Source of the DNA: Sulfuricurvum sp.
Lineage (GTDB): Bacteria > Campylobacterota > Campylobacteria > Campylobacterales > Sulfurimonadaceae
Assembly: GCF_028712165.1 (NCBI RefSeq)
Contig: NZ_JAQTQR010000004.1
Location: forward strand, 7,102-58,470
Direction: 5' to 3'
DNA: 51,369 nt
How positions within the stretch are numbered: the stretch's first letter is position 1; each line of letters starts with the position of its first letter. The position numbers were made by a program, and so were the translations under genes. Below are positions 28,071 through 36,903 of this stretch, piece by piece. The notes beneath the pieces were generated by a model. The model did not search any database. It was not told where the DNA came from and was given only the letters and a program-made list of their open reading frames with translations.

Positions 28071-31000
28071 TTAAATCACCACGAAATCGGCATTGGTGAG
28101 GGTAGGGTGTGAACCGCTTCCGAGGATGGCAAACTGGACTGCGGCACCGCCACCTGATCCATCCGCATCGTAGCTCAGTGCCCCGGTCGTCATGTTGTAG
28201 ACGATATAGTCGTCTGCGTCTTGTGCCAACCCATTAACGCTCGCTACAAAATTGGAAGCGTTTAGGGTACTGATCGATGTCAGTGCGCTGAAGATTGCGT
28301 TATCCAGTTGGATACTGTCGGTTCCGTTGGTGAAGTCGGTGATCGTGTCTTTGTTGGTGCCGGCATTGAGGGTTGTATCGAATACAAAGGTATCTGATCC
28401 TTCGCCCCCGGTCAAAGTATCGTTTCCACCTCCACCGTTGATCGTGTCGTCTCCGTTATATCCCCGAATGATATTATCCGAACCGTTACCGCTTAGAATA
28501 TCGTTGTAGTTACTCCCATACAGTCTTTCAAAATTCAAAATCGTATCGTTTCCGTTCCCGATGGTATTCTGAACGCCAGTTATGTTTAATGAAACGGTAA
28601 CTCCCGCACCCGAATCGTAATACGATACGGCATCGATTCCATTTCCCCCGTCTAAAATATCGTCTCCTGTTCCTTTGCCCGCGTAGATGATATCGTTTCC
28701 GTCCAGACCCAATATCGTATTGCCTAAAGCGTTTCCTCTCAATGTATCGTTATAGTTTGACCCAATGAGATTCTCGAAGTTCAAAACCGTATCCACTCCG
28801 GCCCCAACCGTGTTCTGTGCCGTAGTCGTTTTAATACTCACTCCGACTCCGGCACTAGCCGTAGCGTAACTCAAGGTATCGATTCCATCTCCCCCGTCTA
28901 GGGTATCGTCACCAACACCTCCGTCGATCGTGTCATGACCCAAACCACCATCGATTGTGTCGTTCCCTACCCCTCCGGAGATCGTGTTGTCTCCCGTATT
29001 TCCGGTTAATACATCGTCATATGAACTCCCGATGATATTCTCGATACTCATCAAGATATCTATCCCAGCACTTCCGGTGTTCTGTGCTGATGTATTCGAT
29101 AATGCTACGCTCACTCCTCCGGCGGCCGTAGCATACGATACTGTATCCATGCCGTTTCCGCCGTCGATAGTATCGTTTCCACCTCCACCGTTGATCGTGT
29201 CGTCTCCGTTATATCCCCGAATGATATTATCCGAACCGTTACCGCTTAGAATATCGTTGTAGTTACTCCCATACAGTCTTTCAAAATTCAAAATCGTATC
29301 GTTTCCGTTCCCGATGGTATTCTGAACGCCAGTTATGTTTAATGAAACGGTAACTCCCGCACCCGAATCGTAATACGATACGGCATCGATTCCATTTCCC
29401 CCGTCTAAAATATCGTCTCCTGTTCCTTTGCCCGCGTAGATGATATCGTTTCCGTCCAGACCCAATATCGTATTGCCTAAAGCGTTTCCTCTCAATGTAT
29501 CGTTATAGTTTGACCCAATGAGATTCTCGAAGTTCAAAACCGTATCCACTCCGGCCCCAACCGTGTTCTGTGCCGTAGTCGTTTTAATACTCACTCCGAC
29601 TCCGGCACTAGCCGTAGCGTAACTCAAGGTATCGATTCCATCTCCCCCGTCTAAAATATCATTTCCATCTTTGCCTTCAATAGTGTCATTGCCTCCGAAC
29701 CCGGAGATTGTGTCAAAGCTTCCGTTCTCGATTAAGTCACCCGAAAGAATATCATCGCCCGATGTTCCGTTTAATACCAGATCATCCCGTACGGAGATAA
29801 TCTGCACCAGTGTGCTCCCTGTGGCGCTCAATGCTCCTCCAGTACCCTGATCGCTCACATTGCCGTCATTGAAGACCCAATCTATCTGTATGCTAGAAGG
29901 TGGCATATCACTAGTATTGCTGTAAGCGATGGCATGTACGGTTTGATCCACTAGCGTCTGGGTTGCATTAGCATTAAAAGAGATGACGAGTGTTCCATCC
30001 GCATAATAATAAGTACCGACTACAGTTCCGGATACACTTACGTCTCCCTCAGATGTTCCGGCTACGATTCCGGCTCCGGAAAACTGATCTTCGATGTTTG
30101 CATCACCGTGTCGTGCCAGAGTCAATGTCGATCCGTTGTAGTTATCGATTGTTTTGAGCTCGGTATCACGGATAGTGCCGCTGCTCCCCATGAGAGTGAC
30201 CGGTGTCCCATTTTCGATATAGGTCAGGTCCTGAATCGCCGTTGTAACGATTCCATCACCATCAAAAGAGGTATCCAGCGAGCCGTCGATGTTATAACGG
30301 ACCACAGTAAAATCTCTACTTCCGTCGATCGTAGCGGTTCCGACTACGACAATTTTTCCATCCGGCTGCAGGCTCATGCTATAACCGATATTAGAATCTG
30401 TACCAATGTCGGTCGATATTTTACCGCTGACACCGAAAGAGGTATCCAGCGAGCCGTCGATGTTATAACGGACAATTGCAAAGTCGGTAGTAGAGTTTGT
30501 AGCGTAACCACCCAACAGGATTTTTCCGTCAGATTGAATTACGACACTATAGGCAATATCCGCTGATGTTCCAACCGGAGTGATTATCATCCCGTCATCG
30601 CTGAAAGTGGTGTCGAGCGAACCGTCGGAATTGTACCGGACGACGGCGAAGTCGCTACTCGACCCGCTACCGCTGAAACCGGCGACGATTATTTTTCCGT
30701 TATCCAGAACAGTGACACTTTGGGCGGCTGAGTAATCGGATACGGCGGTCAATACAATGCCGTCACTGTCAAAGGACGTATCGAGTGAACCGTCGCTGTT
30801 ATACCGTACAAGGGCGAAAACCTCGTTACTGAATCCGGCCACCAAAATTTTGCCGTCTGCTTGGAGAGTGATATCTTTGCCGGAATCAAAATTAGTTCCC
30901 AGATCGGTTGACACTTTTCCGTTAGTGCCGAAAGTGGTATCGAGTGAACCGTCACTGTTATAGCGGGCAAGGGCAATATCGTTTGTGTTATTTGTTGTAC

Positions 31001-31442
31001 CGGCAGCCAGAATTTTCCCATCCGATTGTACAACAATGCTATTGATCGAGTCGTAGGAAAAAAAATTCGTAGTAACCATACCGTCGCCGTCGAAGGTTAT
31101 ATCAAGTGTACCGTCGCTGTTATAGCGGACGATAGCAAAATCATTATCATTGGATGCATTTCTACTTGAACCGGACAAAAGGATCTTCCCGTCATCCTGA
31201 ACTATTACGGAGTCGGCAGAATCATAACTGGTGCCGACTGCCGTTATCACGATTCCGTTATCGCCAAGGGTAGTATCAAGACTGCCGTCACTGTTATAGC
31301 GGACAAGGACAAAATCGTATTTGCTGCCGTTGGCACGGTAGCCTCCCACCACAATTTTGCCGTCTGGCTGAATAAAGACGCTTTGTGCCGTATCAGCAAG
31401 ATTATTTCCTGTAAAAAGAGTGGGTGGCGTGTTGATGGACAT
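28071..31442 (-). CDS. Delta-60 repeat / RTX calcium-binding protein, probable type I secretion substrate
   Basis: The ATG at 31442, after AAGGA, gives 1123 residues and no Sec signal. Residues about 10-395 hold seven delta-60 repeats of about 55 residues, each with PDGKI-like and RYNSDGSLDTTF motifs. About 400-545 is a cadherin-like beta domain. About 550-1010 contains RTX-type glycine/aspartate repeats of the GGxGNDxI kind that bind calcium. The last 110 residues, with GSDTFVFDT and a hydrophobic end (DFVVI), look like a type I secretion signal. The secretion genes are not nearby. A 251-residue offset repeat in the RTX part is encoded by identical DNA. It may be a surface or adhesion protein. 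Confidence 0.8.
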   Translation of the reverse strand: MSINTPPTLFTGNNLADTAQSVFIQPDGKIVVGGYRANGSKYDFVLVRYNSDGSLDTTLGDNGIVITAVGTSYDSADSVIVQDDGKILLSGSSRNASNDNDFAIVRYNSDGTLDITFDGDGMVTTNFFSYDSINSIVVQSDGKILAAGTTNNTNDIALARYNSDGSLDTTFGTNGKVSTDLGTNFDSGKDITLQADGKILVAGFSNEVFALVRYNSDGSLDTSFDSDGIVLTAVSDYSAAQSVTVLDNGKIIVAGFSGSGSSSDFAVVRYNSDGSLDTTFSDDGMIITPVGTSADIAYSVVIQSDGKILLGGYATNSTTDFAIVRYNIDGSLDTSFGVSGKISTDIGTDSNIGYSMSLQPDGKIVVVGTATIDGSRDFTVVRYNIDGSLDTSFDGDGIVTTAIQDLTYIENGTPVTLMGSSGTIRDTELKTIDNYNGSTLTLARHGDANIEDQFSGAGIVAGTSEGDVSVSGTVVGTYYYADGTLVISFNANATQTLVDQTVHAIAYSNTSDMPPSSIQIDWVFNDGNVSDQGTGGALSATGSTLVQIISVRDDLVLNGTSGDDILSGDLIENGSFDTISGFGGNDTIEGKDGNDILDGGDGIDTLSYATASAGVGVSIKTTTAQNTVGAGVDTVLNFENLIGSNYNDTLRGNALGNTILGLDGNDIIYAGKGTGDDILDGGNGIDAVSYYDSGAGVTVSLNITGVQNTIGNGNDTILNFERLYGSNYNDILSGNGSDNIIRGYNGDDTINGGGGNDTIDGGNGMDTVSYATAAGGVSVALSNTSAQNTGSAGIDILMSIENIIGSSYDDVLTGNTGDNTISGGVGNDTIDGGLGHDTIDGGVGDDTLDGGDGIDTLSYATASAGVGVSIKTTTAQNTVGAGVDTVLNFENLIGSNYNDTLRGNALGNTILGLDGNDIIYAGKGTGDDILDGGNGIDAVSYYDSGAGVTVSLNITGVQNTIGNGNDTILNFERLYGSNYNDILSGNGSDNIIRGYNGDDTINGGGGNDTLTGGEGSDTFVFDTTLNAGTNKDTITDFTNGTDSIQLDNAIFSALTSISTLNASNFVASVNGLAQDADDYIVYNMTTGALSYDADGSGGGAAVQFAILGSGSHPTLTNADFVVI
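28416..28900 (-). repeat. 485-bp perfect direct repeat, copy A (within RTX gene)
   Basis: By line-by-line comparison this segment is identical to 29169-29653, offset by 753 bases (251 codons). The identity includes third codon positions. It stops abruptly at both ends: copy A is followed by GGGTATCGTC where copy B has AAATATCATT. It encodes the C-terminal of the two repeated blocks. Confidence 0.9.
29169..29653 (-). repeat. 485-bp perfect direct repeat, copy B (within RTX gene)
   Basis: This is the second copy of the identical segment, separated from copy A by 268 bases that encode a diverged, but related, RTX block. Both copies keep the reading frame. Homologous recombination between them would delete or add 753 bases without a frameshift. 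Confidence 0.9.
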
Positions 31443-31507
31443 GCAAAAATCCTTATAAAAAGTTATCAAATGAATATAGTTTAACTATAATCATTAATCA
31501 AAAAAGT

Positions 31508-31513
31508 ATTATA
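31508..31513 (-). promoter_or_regulatory. Possible -10 element for the RTX gene
   Basis: On the minus strand TATAAT lies 65 bases before the chosen ATG at 31442, in an AT-rich spacer. No convincing -35 is found at the usual distance. The 31443-31705 spacer holds no other gene that I can support. Confidence 0.35.
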
Positions 31514-31655
31514 CAATCTATATTAACAAACTAGAACAATAATTAGTTGAAAAATTCTCTATTTGTATTATGTGTGGATTTTAATACGTGAATATGGGAA
31601 GTATAGTAAAGAGTCCGAAAACTAAATAATAAGTGAAAGTCACATCAAGCAGTGG

Positions 31656-31687
31656 GAGATAGTTGTTATTTTATGAACAACCATCTC
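31656..31687. other. Long stem-loop downstream of phoH
   Basis: GAGATAGTTGTT (31656-31667) and AACAACCATCTC (31676-31687) are inverted with one mismatch (a G-U pair in RNA), giving a 12-base stem and 8-base loop. It lies 19 bases after the phoH stop on the minus strand. There is no T-tract, so it may be a processing or stability element instead of an intrinsic terminator. Confidence 0.5.
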
Positions 31688-31705
31688 GGAATGGGGAAGT
31701 GAAAG

Positions 31706-33172
31706 TTAAAAATTCTTATCAAACCAATCCGCAACTTGACTTCTAATCGTATGGCGTAATTGAATCCCTGCGACAAAATTATTGTGCTGTGCTTTGTTCA
31801 GCAAGCTGACAAGGGCATTGCGTCGTTTGGAAAGGAACGGATGGTCAATTTGTCCCGGGTCACCCATAATGACGAGTCGTGTTTCATCCCCCATACGGGT
31901 TCCTATGAGCTTTAGGGTAGCATTGGTCATATTTTGAGCCTCATCGATAATGACGAATTTACGCGAGATTGTCGTTCCGCGCAGATGGGCGATGTCCATG
32001 ACCTCGATATTGTATTTTTTCATAAATACTTCGGTAGCATTTTCCCGTTTAATAGAATTGGTGTTGCCCGTGTATTCGACCCGTGCGTCGATAGAGCGCT
32101 TGCTTTGATGCTCGATCGTAAAGTTGACCGCCGAGTAGAGGGGATACATAAAATAGCCGAGCTTTTGTTCTTCGTCCCCTTTACGAAATCCCAATTCTGC
32201 TTGCTGATCGTTGGAAGTAACGGTGTTACGGGCATAGACGATCCCCTCAACGATCCCTTCTTCGACCAATTCCAGTCCCGCTTGCAGTGCGACCAGCGTT
32301 TTTCCTGATCCGGTAGAACCTGCGACTACGGTGACGTAGTTTTGGGGATGGGTCATCATCGCATAATAGAATTTTTGTTCCAGATTGAGAGGACGAACCA
32401 ATTCTTCGTTGAAATGTTCTCCAAAGCGTCGATCGAAATCGCACCATTCGATTTGGTTGTTAAAACAAAAAGCGTGGCGCTGTATTCCCGTCTCGTACAT
32501 CTCTGAAGAGGTGCTGAGCGCTTTTTGGACAAATGTGATTTGATCAAAATTATGGTGCTCGACATCTGCGGGGAGAACGGGTGTCTCTTCATACTCATAG
32601 TTATAGGTAAAGTCGATTTGTTCCGGTGCTTCGACGCTGCTGTTGCGGATGCTTTGCGTTCGGATTCCTCGAATCTCGGCGGCAATTCGAAACGACATAT
32701 CGTTGCTGAGAAGGGTAAGATCATAGTCATCAGCGATTTCGGCGATTTTCGCGTCATTTATCCCTTTGGGTTCGGAGAAGTTATGCGATACACGGTAGTT
32801 CTCCCGGTGAACGATAAAGAGATCGATAAGGTTGGCCTCGCCGCCATGGAGAGAGCGGTCAAAATTGAGTGCCAATCGGTAGTAGCGGTCATTTTTACAC
32901 TCATCGACATCAACATGCTTACGAACGCATTCGGGGAGTTCTATAAAGCTGATCGGTTCACCCCATGCCGCATCGGCAAGACGAAAAAATTCACGTGCTT
33001 GGAAGCCTGCTTCGGAGCGCATATCGTCTTTTTTACTGTTAAGTTCGCCTAAAACGATATTAGTGATAACGATACCGTTTTGGTTCTCATCACTGATTCG
33101 TAAAATGTTGGTTGGATCATCTAAAATAACGGAGGTGTCGAGGAGATAGCAGTTTTGAGTTGGACTCATCAC
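31706..33172 (-). CDS. phoH: PIN-PhoH fusion protein (PhoH2/YlaK-like RNA helicase-nuclease)
   Basis: The 488-residue protein joins an N-terminal PIN nuclease domain (about residues 7-165, YLLDTSVILDDP with the acidic residue, later SNDMSFRIAAE) to a PhoH ATPase (about 265-480). Walker A is AGSTGSGKT near 285, and Walker B is FVIIDEAQNMT. PIN-PhoH (PhoH2) proteins unwind and cleave RNA in other bacteria. Two adjacent ATGs (33172 and 33169) are possible starts. It follows aroC by 60 bases on the same strand. Confidence 0.88.
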   Translation of the reverse strand: MMSPTQNCYLLDTSVILDDPTNILRISDENQNGIVITNIVLGELNSKKDDMRSEAGFQAREFFRLADAAWGEPISFIELPECVRKHVDVDECKNDRYYRLALNFDRSLHGGEANLIDLFIVHRENYRVSHNFSEPKGINDAKIAEIADDYDLTLLSNDMSFRIAAEIRGIRTQSIRNSSVEAPEQIDFTYNYEYEETPVLPADVEHHNFDQITFVQKALSTSSEMYETGIQRHAFCFNNQIEWCDFDRRFGEHFNEELVRPLNLEQKFYYAMMTHPQNYVTVVAGSTGSGKTLVALQAGLELVEEGIVEGIVYARNTVTSNDQQAELGFRKGDEEQKLGYFMYPLYSAVNFTIEHQSKRSIDARVEYTGNTNSIKRENATEVFMKKYNIEVMDIAHLRGTTISRKFVIIDEAQNMTNATLKLIGTRMGDETRLVIMGDPGQIDHPFLSKRRNALVSLLNKAQHNNFVAGIQLRHTIRSQVADWFDKNF

Positions 33173-33232
33173 AAAGAACCCTTTTTATAGGAATTCTCTA
33201 TGGTAGTGAAAGAAAGCTTAAAGATATTGAAA

Positions 33233-34306
33233 TTAGAGGTAATACCCTTTGATTCCGTTCATAGTAGAACCCATGTTGAGTAGTATCATATCAGCAATAA
33301 CAAGTGCCGCCATTGATTCGGCAACAACCGAACCGCGCACAGCGACACATGGATCGTGCCGCCCTTTTAGGGAAACACTGACGCTTTCATTGGAGGTGTT
33401 GGTACTCTCCTGATCGATAAAGATCGATGGGGTAGGTTTAAAATGGACGCGGAGGATAACATCGTCTCCATTACTCATTCCGCCCAAAATTCCCCCTGAA
33501 TGGTTGGATTTAAACCCTTTGGGAGTAATCGGATCATTGTTTTGAGAAGCGAGTAATTCTGCACTGTGTATTCCCTCGCCAATCTCAACTGCTTTTACGG
33601 CATTGATCCCCATCATCGCTTCTGCGAGTATTGCATCAAGTTTATAATAAAGCCCCTCTCCCAATCCGACCGGAAGGTTCGAGATTTTCACCGTAGCGAC
33701 GCCGCCGACTGAGTCATGAGCATTTTTTGCTTCCAAAATAGCCGCTTTTTGAGCTTCTTCAACGTTTTTATCGAGAGCATAGATAGGGCTGTTCTTTGGA
33801 TAACTAAAGTCGAGGGCATGCGCTTCGATTCCGTGGATTGCACTGATACCGCTGGCAAATTCAATTCCCAAAGAACGGAGCATCAGTTTGGCCACCGCAC
33901 CTCCTGCAACCCGCGCTGCTGTTTCACGTGCACTTGAGCGTCCGCCGCCGCGATAGTCGCGTAAGCCGTATTTGTGAAAATAGGTAAAATCGGCGTGTCC
34001 CGGTCGGAAGATATCTTTGACATTGGAGTAGTCACCGCTCTTTTGATCGGTGTTGTAGATCACTAATGTTATCGGGGTTCCGGTACTAAAGCCTTCGAAA
34101 ACACCGCTGAGGATTTCAACTTTGTCGGCTTCTTTGCGAGCGGTTGCAAACTCGTTTTGTCCCGGTTTACGGCGGTCAAGCTCGCTTTGAATAAAGGCTT
34201 CATCGATCTCTAATCCGGCAGGAACACCGTCAAGAACACAGCCGATTGCTTTGCCATGCGACTCGCCGAAGGTGGTCATTGTGAAACGTTCCCCGAAGCG
34301 ATTCAT
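33233..34306 (-). CDS. aroC: Chorismate synthase
   Basis: This 357-residue enzyme makes chorismate from EPSP using reduced FMN, the last shared step of aromatic synthesis. Signature segments are visible: [14 protein letters not shown] (signature 1, residue 14 on), [14 protein letters not shown] with [20 protein letters not shown] (signature 2), and the C-terminal [10 protein letters not shown]. It overlaps rnc by ATGA at 34303-34306, so the two are translated together. It lacks any fused flavin reductase domain, as expected for the monofunctional bacterial type. Confidence 0.97.
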   Translation of the reverse strand: MNRFGERFTMTTFGESHGKAIGCVLDGVPAGLEIDEAFIQSELDRRKPGQNEFATARKEADKVEILSGVFEGFSTGTPITLVIYNTDQKSGDYSNVKDIFRPGHADFTYFHKYGLRDYRGGGRSSARETAARVAGGAVAKLMLRSLGIEFASGISAIHGIEAHALDFSYPKNSPIYALDKNVEEAQKAAILEAKNAHDSVGGVATVKISNLPVGLGEGLYYKLDAILAEAMMGINAVKAVEIGEGIHSAELLASQNNDPITPKGFKSNHSGGILGGMSNGDDVILRVHFKPTPSIFIDQESTNTSNESVSVSLKGRHDPCVAVRGSVVAESMAALVIADMILLNMGSTMNGIKGYYL

Positions 34307-34983
34307 TTGAGTTCCTTTGATAGCATTTCAAGCGCTATTTGCGCCGCTTCCTGTTGGGCTTGTTTCTTGCTTTTTCCCTGTGCGGAAGCATATCGTTTTC
34401 CGTCGATGATGACGGCAACCTCAAACTCTTTTTTGTGGTCAGGTCCGTGCGCGGCGATCAGTTGATATTCGGGTGTTGTTCCGTAATGGGCTTGGGTTAG
34501 CTCTTGCAGAGAAGTTTTATAGTCTTTAAAGAGCGAATCAAGCGAAATATCGGGATGAACGTGTTCGAGAAGTTTGATCGTGATCTCTTGTACTTTGCCC
34601 AAACCGGTTTCAAGGTAGATGGCACCCATAAGGGCTTCGAAGGCATTTGAAAGCAATGAGCTTTTGGTTCGTCCACTGTTGTTCTCTTCGGCATTGGAGA
34701 GATAGATGTGTTCACCCAATTCCAAGTGGTTTGCCAAAGAGGTAAATCCCCCTTCGTTGACGAGTGAAGCGCGCATTTTAGAGAGTTTCCCCTCATCAAA
34801 ATCACGAAACTTTGTATAGAGATATTCTCCGACGATCAAATCGAGTACCGCGTCGCCTAAAAACTCGAGGCGCTCATTATTGTAGGGCTGTTTGTAGCTT
34901 TTATGCGTCAGCGCTTCAATAAGGAGCTCTTTCTTTTTAAAGGTGTACCCTAAGCGTTCTTGCAGGGTTTCTAAATTATTCAT
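34303..34983 (-). CDS. rnc: Ribonuclease III
   Basis: The 226-residue double-strand RNase has the signature [21 protein letters not shown] at about residues 36-56 with the catalytic Glu and Asp, a second acidic site in [12 protein letters not shown] (about 110), and a C-terminal double-stranded RNA-binding domain (about 150-225, [16 protein letters not shown]). It processes rRNA precursors. It overlaps rnhA by one base (TAATG) and aroC by four. Confidence 0.97.
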   Translation of the reverse strand: MNNLETLQERLGYTFKKKELLIEALTHKSYKQPYNNERLEFLGDAVLDLIVGEYLYTKFRDFDEGKLSKMRASLVNEGGFTSLANHLELGEHIYLSNAEENNSGRTKSSLLSNAFEALMGAIYLETGLGKVQEITIKLLEHVHPDISLDSLFKDYKTSLQELTQAHYGTTPEYQLIAAHGPDHKKEFEVAVIIDGKRYASAQGKSKKQAQQEAAQIALEMLSKELK

Positions 34984-35417
34984 TACCGTGTTAATCCTTG
35001 TTTAAATTTTTCCGCCTCTTCTCGGGCGATTTGGTCGCATTGTTCATTTTCGGGATGACCGTTATGCCCCCGAACCCAGACGCCGTTTATACGATGTCCG
35101 GCAGAGACGGCAATGTATTCGTGCCATAGATCGGGATTTTTGACCTTGGCAAAATTGCGTTTTACCCACCCCTCCAGCCACTCGTTAATCCCTCGGATTA
35201 CGTAGCTCGAATCGGAGATGATGGTGACATCACAAGGCTCTTTTAGTGCGCGAAGTCCTTCGATTACCCCAAGCAGCTCCATACGATTGTTGGTCGTATG
35301 GGCTTCCCCGCCGCGGACGATGCGCTCTTTGTCTCCGTAACGCAAAATGGCTCCATACCCGCCCGGTCCCGGATTACCCAGCGCCGAACCGTCACTGAAG
35401 AGAGTTATTTTCTTCAA
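34983..35417 (-). CDS. rnhA: Ribonuclease HI
   Basis: The 144-residue enzyme removes RNA from RNA-DNA hybrids. The four catalytic acids are visible: Asp in [17 protein letters not shown], Glu in [13 protein letters not shown], Asp in IISDSSYVI, and Asp in [12 protein letters not shown]. Length is standard, and the basic handle region, [16 protein letters not shown], is present. Its start overlaps the upstream TPR gene by 26 bases. Confidence 0.95.
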   Translation of the reverse strand: MKKITLFSDGSALGNPGPGGYGAILRYGDKERIVRGGEAHTTNNRMELLGVIEGLRALKEPCDVTIISDSSYVIRGINEWLEGWVKRNFAKVKNPDLWHEYIAVSAGHRINGVWVRGHNGHPENEQCDQIAREEAEKFKQGLTR

Positions 35418-36435
35418 ACCGTTCCTTTGTGAGGTTCATAATACCGTGGACTGAATCAATCGCATGGCAATGCGGGCAGCGGTGAAACGGCAAAAATGAG
35501 ATTGCATTACATTCATCACACGTGTATTCAAACTGCAGCGTCGCTTTTTGCATGCCGCATCGGTGCAGAGCAATGAGGGTGTCGAGTTCGAATATGGAAC
35601 TCCCCTCTGCCAGATTAACCGATCCTTTTGCCGTGAAAAGCTCGCGTAAATACGTGTTACTTGCAATTATATCCAAATCAAGATTTTCATCCCCAATCCG
35701 CCATAAAATATCGCTCAAACGGGTGCTTAGAGATTGGTCATAATGTTTCCATCCTAGCAGCGGGCGGAAAGTAAAGAGCCATTCAAAAACCATATATCCG
35801 AGTTTATGGTGGCTTTCATAGAGATCGATAAGTTTTTGGGCTTTCTCGTCTATGTTGATTCGGTGGTCGCCGATGAGGATGCGGCATTCGAGATACAGTT
35901 TTTCACTTACCGTATCGGGAGAGAGCTCGAGGAGCGATTCCATCACCTCTAACGCTTTATCGTATTGTTGGAGTTGTTCATAAATTAATATGAGAAAGTG
36001 CAGGGCTGAGGGTGTTCGTGGATGATTTTGGAGGACTTGGAGGAATGTCTGACGGGAACGTTCCAGAAATCCGGCCTTGAAAAAACTTTTTCCCAGAAGC
36101 AGCAGGGCATCTTTTTGAAAAATAGGGTCACGGTTTTTGGAAAGAAGTGCATGATAGATTTCAACACTTTTCTCATAATTTCCCTGATGCTCAAAACTTT
36201 GAGCCAATAACAGCCACGATTCACTGGAAAGAGAGTTTTGTTGAACCTGCTCTGTTAGTTTAGCTCCTTCTCCTATCGATTCGAATTTGCCCAAAAATGA
36301 TTCGAGATCACGGAGCTCTTTAGCGGCTTTATGCCGACCCCACCAATAGCTTAGGAAGGAGAGGATAAAGAGGAGGATAAAAAAAACGACAACACCGAAA
36401 AGGGGATCGCGAAATTCAATAAAAAATGTGTCCAT
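35392..36435 (-). CDS. LapB-like TPR protein with membrane anchor and zinc ribbon
   Basis: The 347-residue protein has one N-terminal membrane helix (about residues 10-32), several TPR units (about 65-220) and a C-terminal CxxC...CxxC rubredoxin-like motif (CDEC, then CPHC, about 305-322). This is the layout of LapB (YciM), which controls LPS synthesis with FtsH in E. coli. The family assignment is by architecture only. It overlaps rnhA and is 6 bases from the lipoprotein gene, and Campylobacter has a TPR gene in the same position. Confidence 0.7.
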   Translation of the reverse strand: MDTFFIEFRDPLFGVVVFFILLFILSFLSYWWGRHKAAKELRDLESFLGKFESIGEGAKLTEQVQQNSLSSESWLLLAQSFEHQGNYEKSVEIYHALLSKNRDPIFQKDALLLLGKSFFKAGFLERSRQTFLQVLQNHPRTPSALHFLILIYEQLQQYDKALEVMESLLELSPDTVSEKLYLECRILIGDHRINIDEKAQKLIDLYESHHKLGYMVFEWLFTFRPLLGWKHYDQSLSTRLSDILWRIGDENLDLDIIASNTYLRELFTAKGSVNLAEGSSIFELDTLIALHRCGMQKATLQFEYTCDECNAISFLPFHRCPHCHAIDSVHGIMNLTKERFEENNSLQ

Positions 36436-36441
36436 TCCGTA

Positions 36442-36903
36442 TTATATCCGTGAAAAGGTTATTTCGCGAACGGTTTGTCCGTCCGGATCCAGCGCATAGT
36501 GAACGGAAGGCTCATTCGCATAACTACACGTATCATTTTTGCAGACCAAGTCGGCTCGGGGTGTTAAGATGTCACCGATCCCTTGATGATATTTGTTTTT
36601 GATCAAAGGGGATACGATGTGAATGGATGAGATTTTTTTTCCTGAGGGATCAGAACTGATTTGGGCTATCACGTTTTTACCCCTCTTAATCTGGTAGATC
36701 GATTCAGGGTGCTCAGGTGAAATCTGGGTGAATTTATCAAAGCTAAAACCGTTTAGACGGGTATTGACTTCCTCAAACGGGACGTTTGGATGGATAGAAC
36801 CCAATCCCTCTTCGCTAATTACGAGCGGATAGGGGAACTCGTCACTTTGGGTTGAACATCCTGCAAAGATCACTATTGCGACGAGTGCGAGCAGAAGCTT
36901 CAA
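36442..36903 (-). CDS. Lipoprotein, DUF1131-like
   Basis: The start is probably TTG at 36903, overlapping the recJ stop as TTGA, with GGAG upstream on the minus strand. This gives a 153-residue product with a signal peptide ([16 protein letters not shown]) and a lipobox ending at Cys. A frame beginning further upstream would add residues that do not look like a signal peptide. The mature part (ISEEGLGSIHPNVPFEEV, then ISSIHIVSP and GIGDILTPRADLVC) resembles the DUF1131 family, which includes E. coli YfeY. Function is unknown. Confidence 0.7.
   Translation of the reverse strand: MKLLLALVAIVIFAGCSTQSDEFPYPLVISEEGLGSIHPNVPFEEVNTRLNGFSFDKFTQISPEHPESIYQIKRGKNVIAQISSDPSGKKISSIHIVSPLIKNKYHQGIGDILTPRADLVCKNDTCSYANEPSVHYALDPDGQTVREITFSRI

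Noticed and set aside
28416-29653. Repeat array as CRISPR
   Set aside because: The repeat units are long, coding and in frame with an RTX protein; no short regular repeat-spacer pattern.
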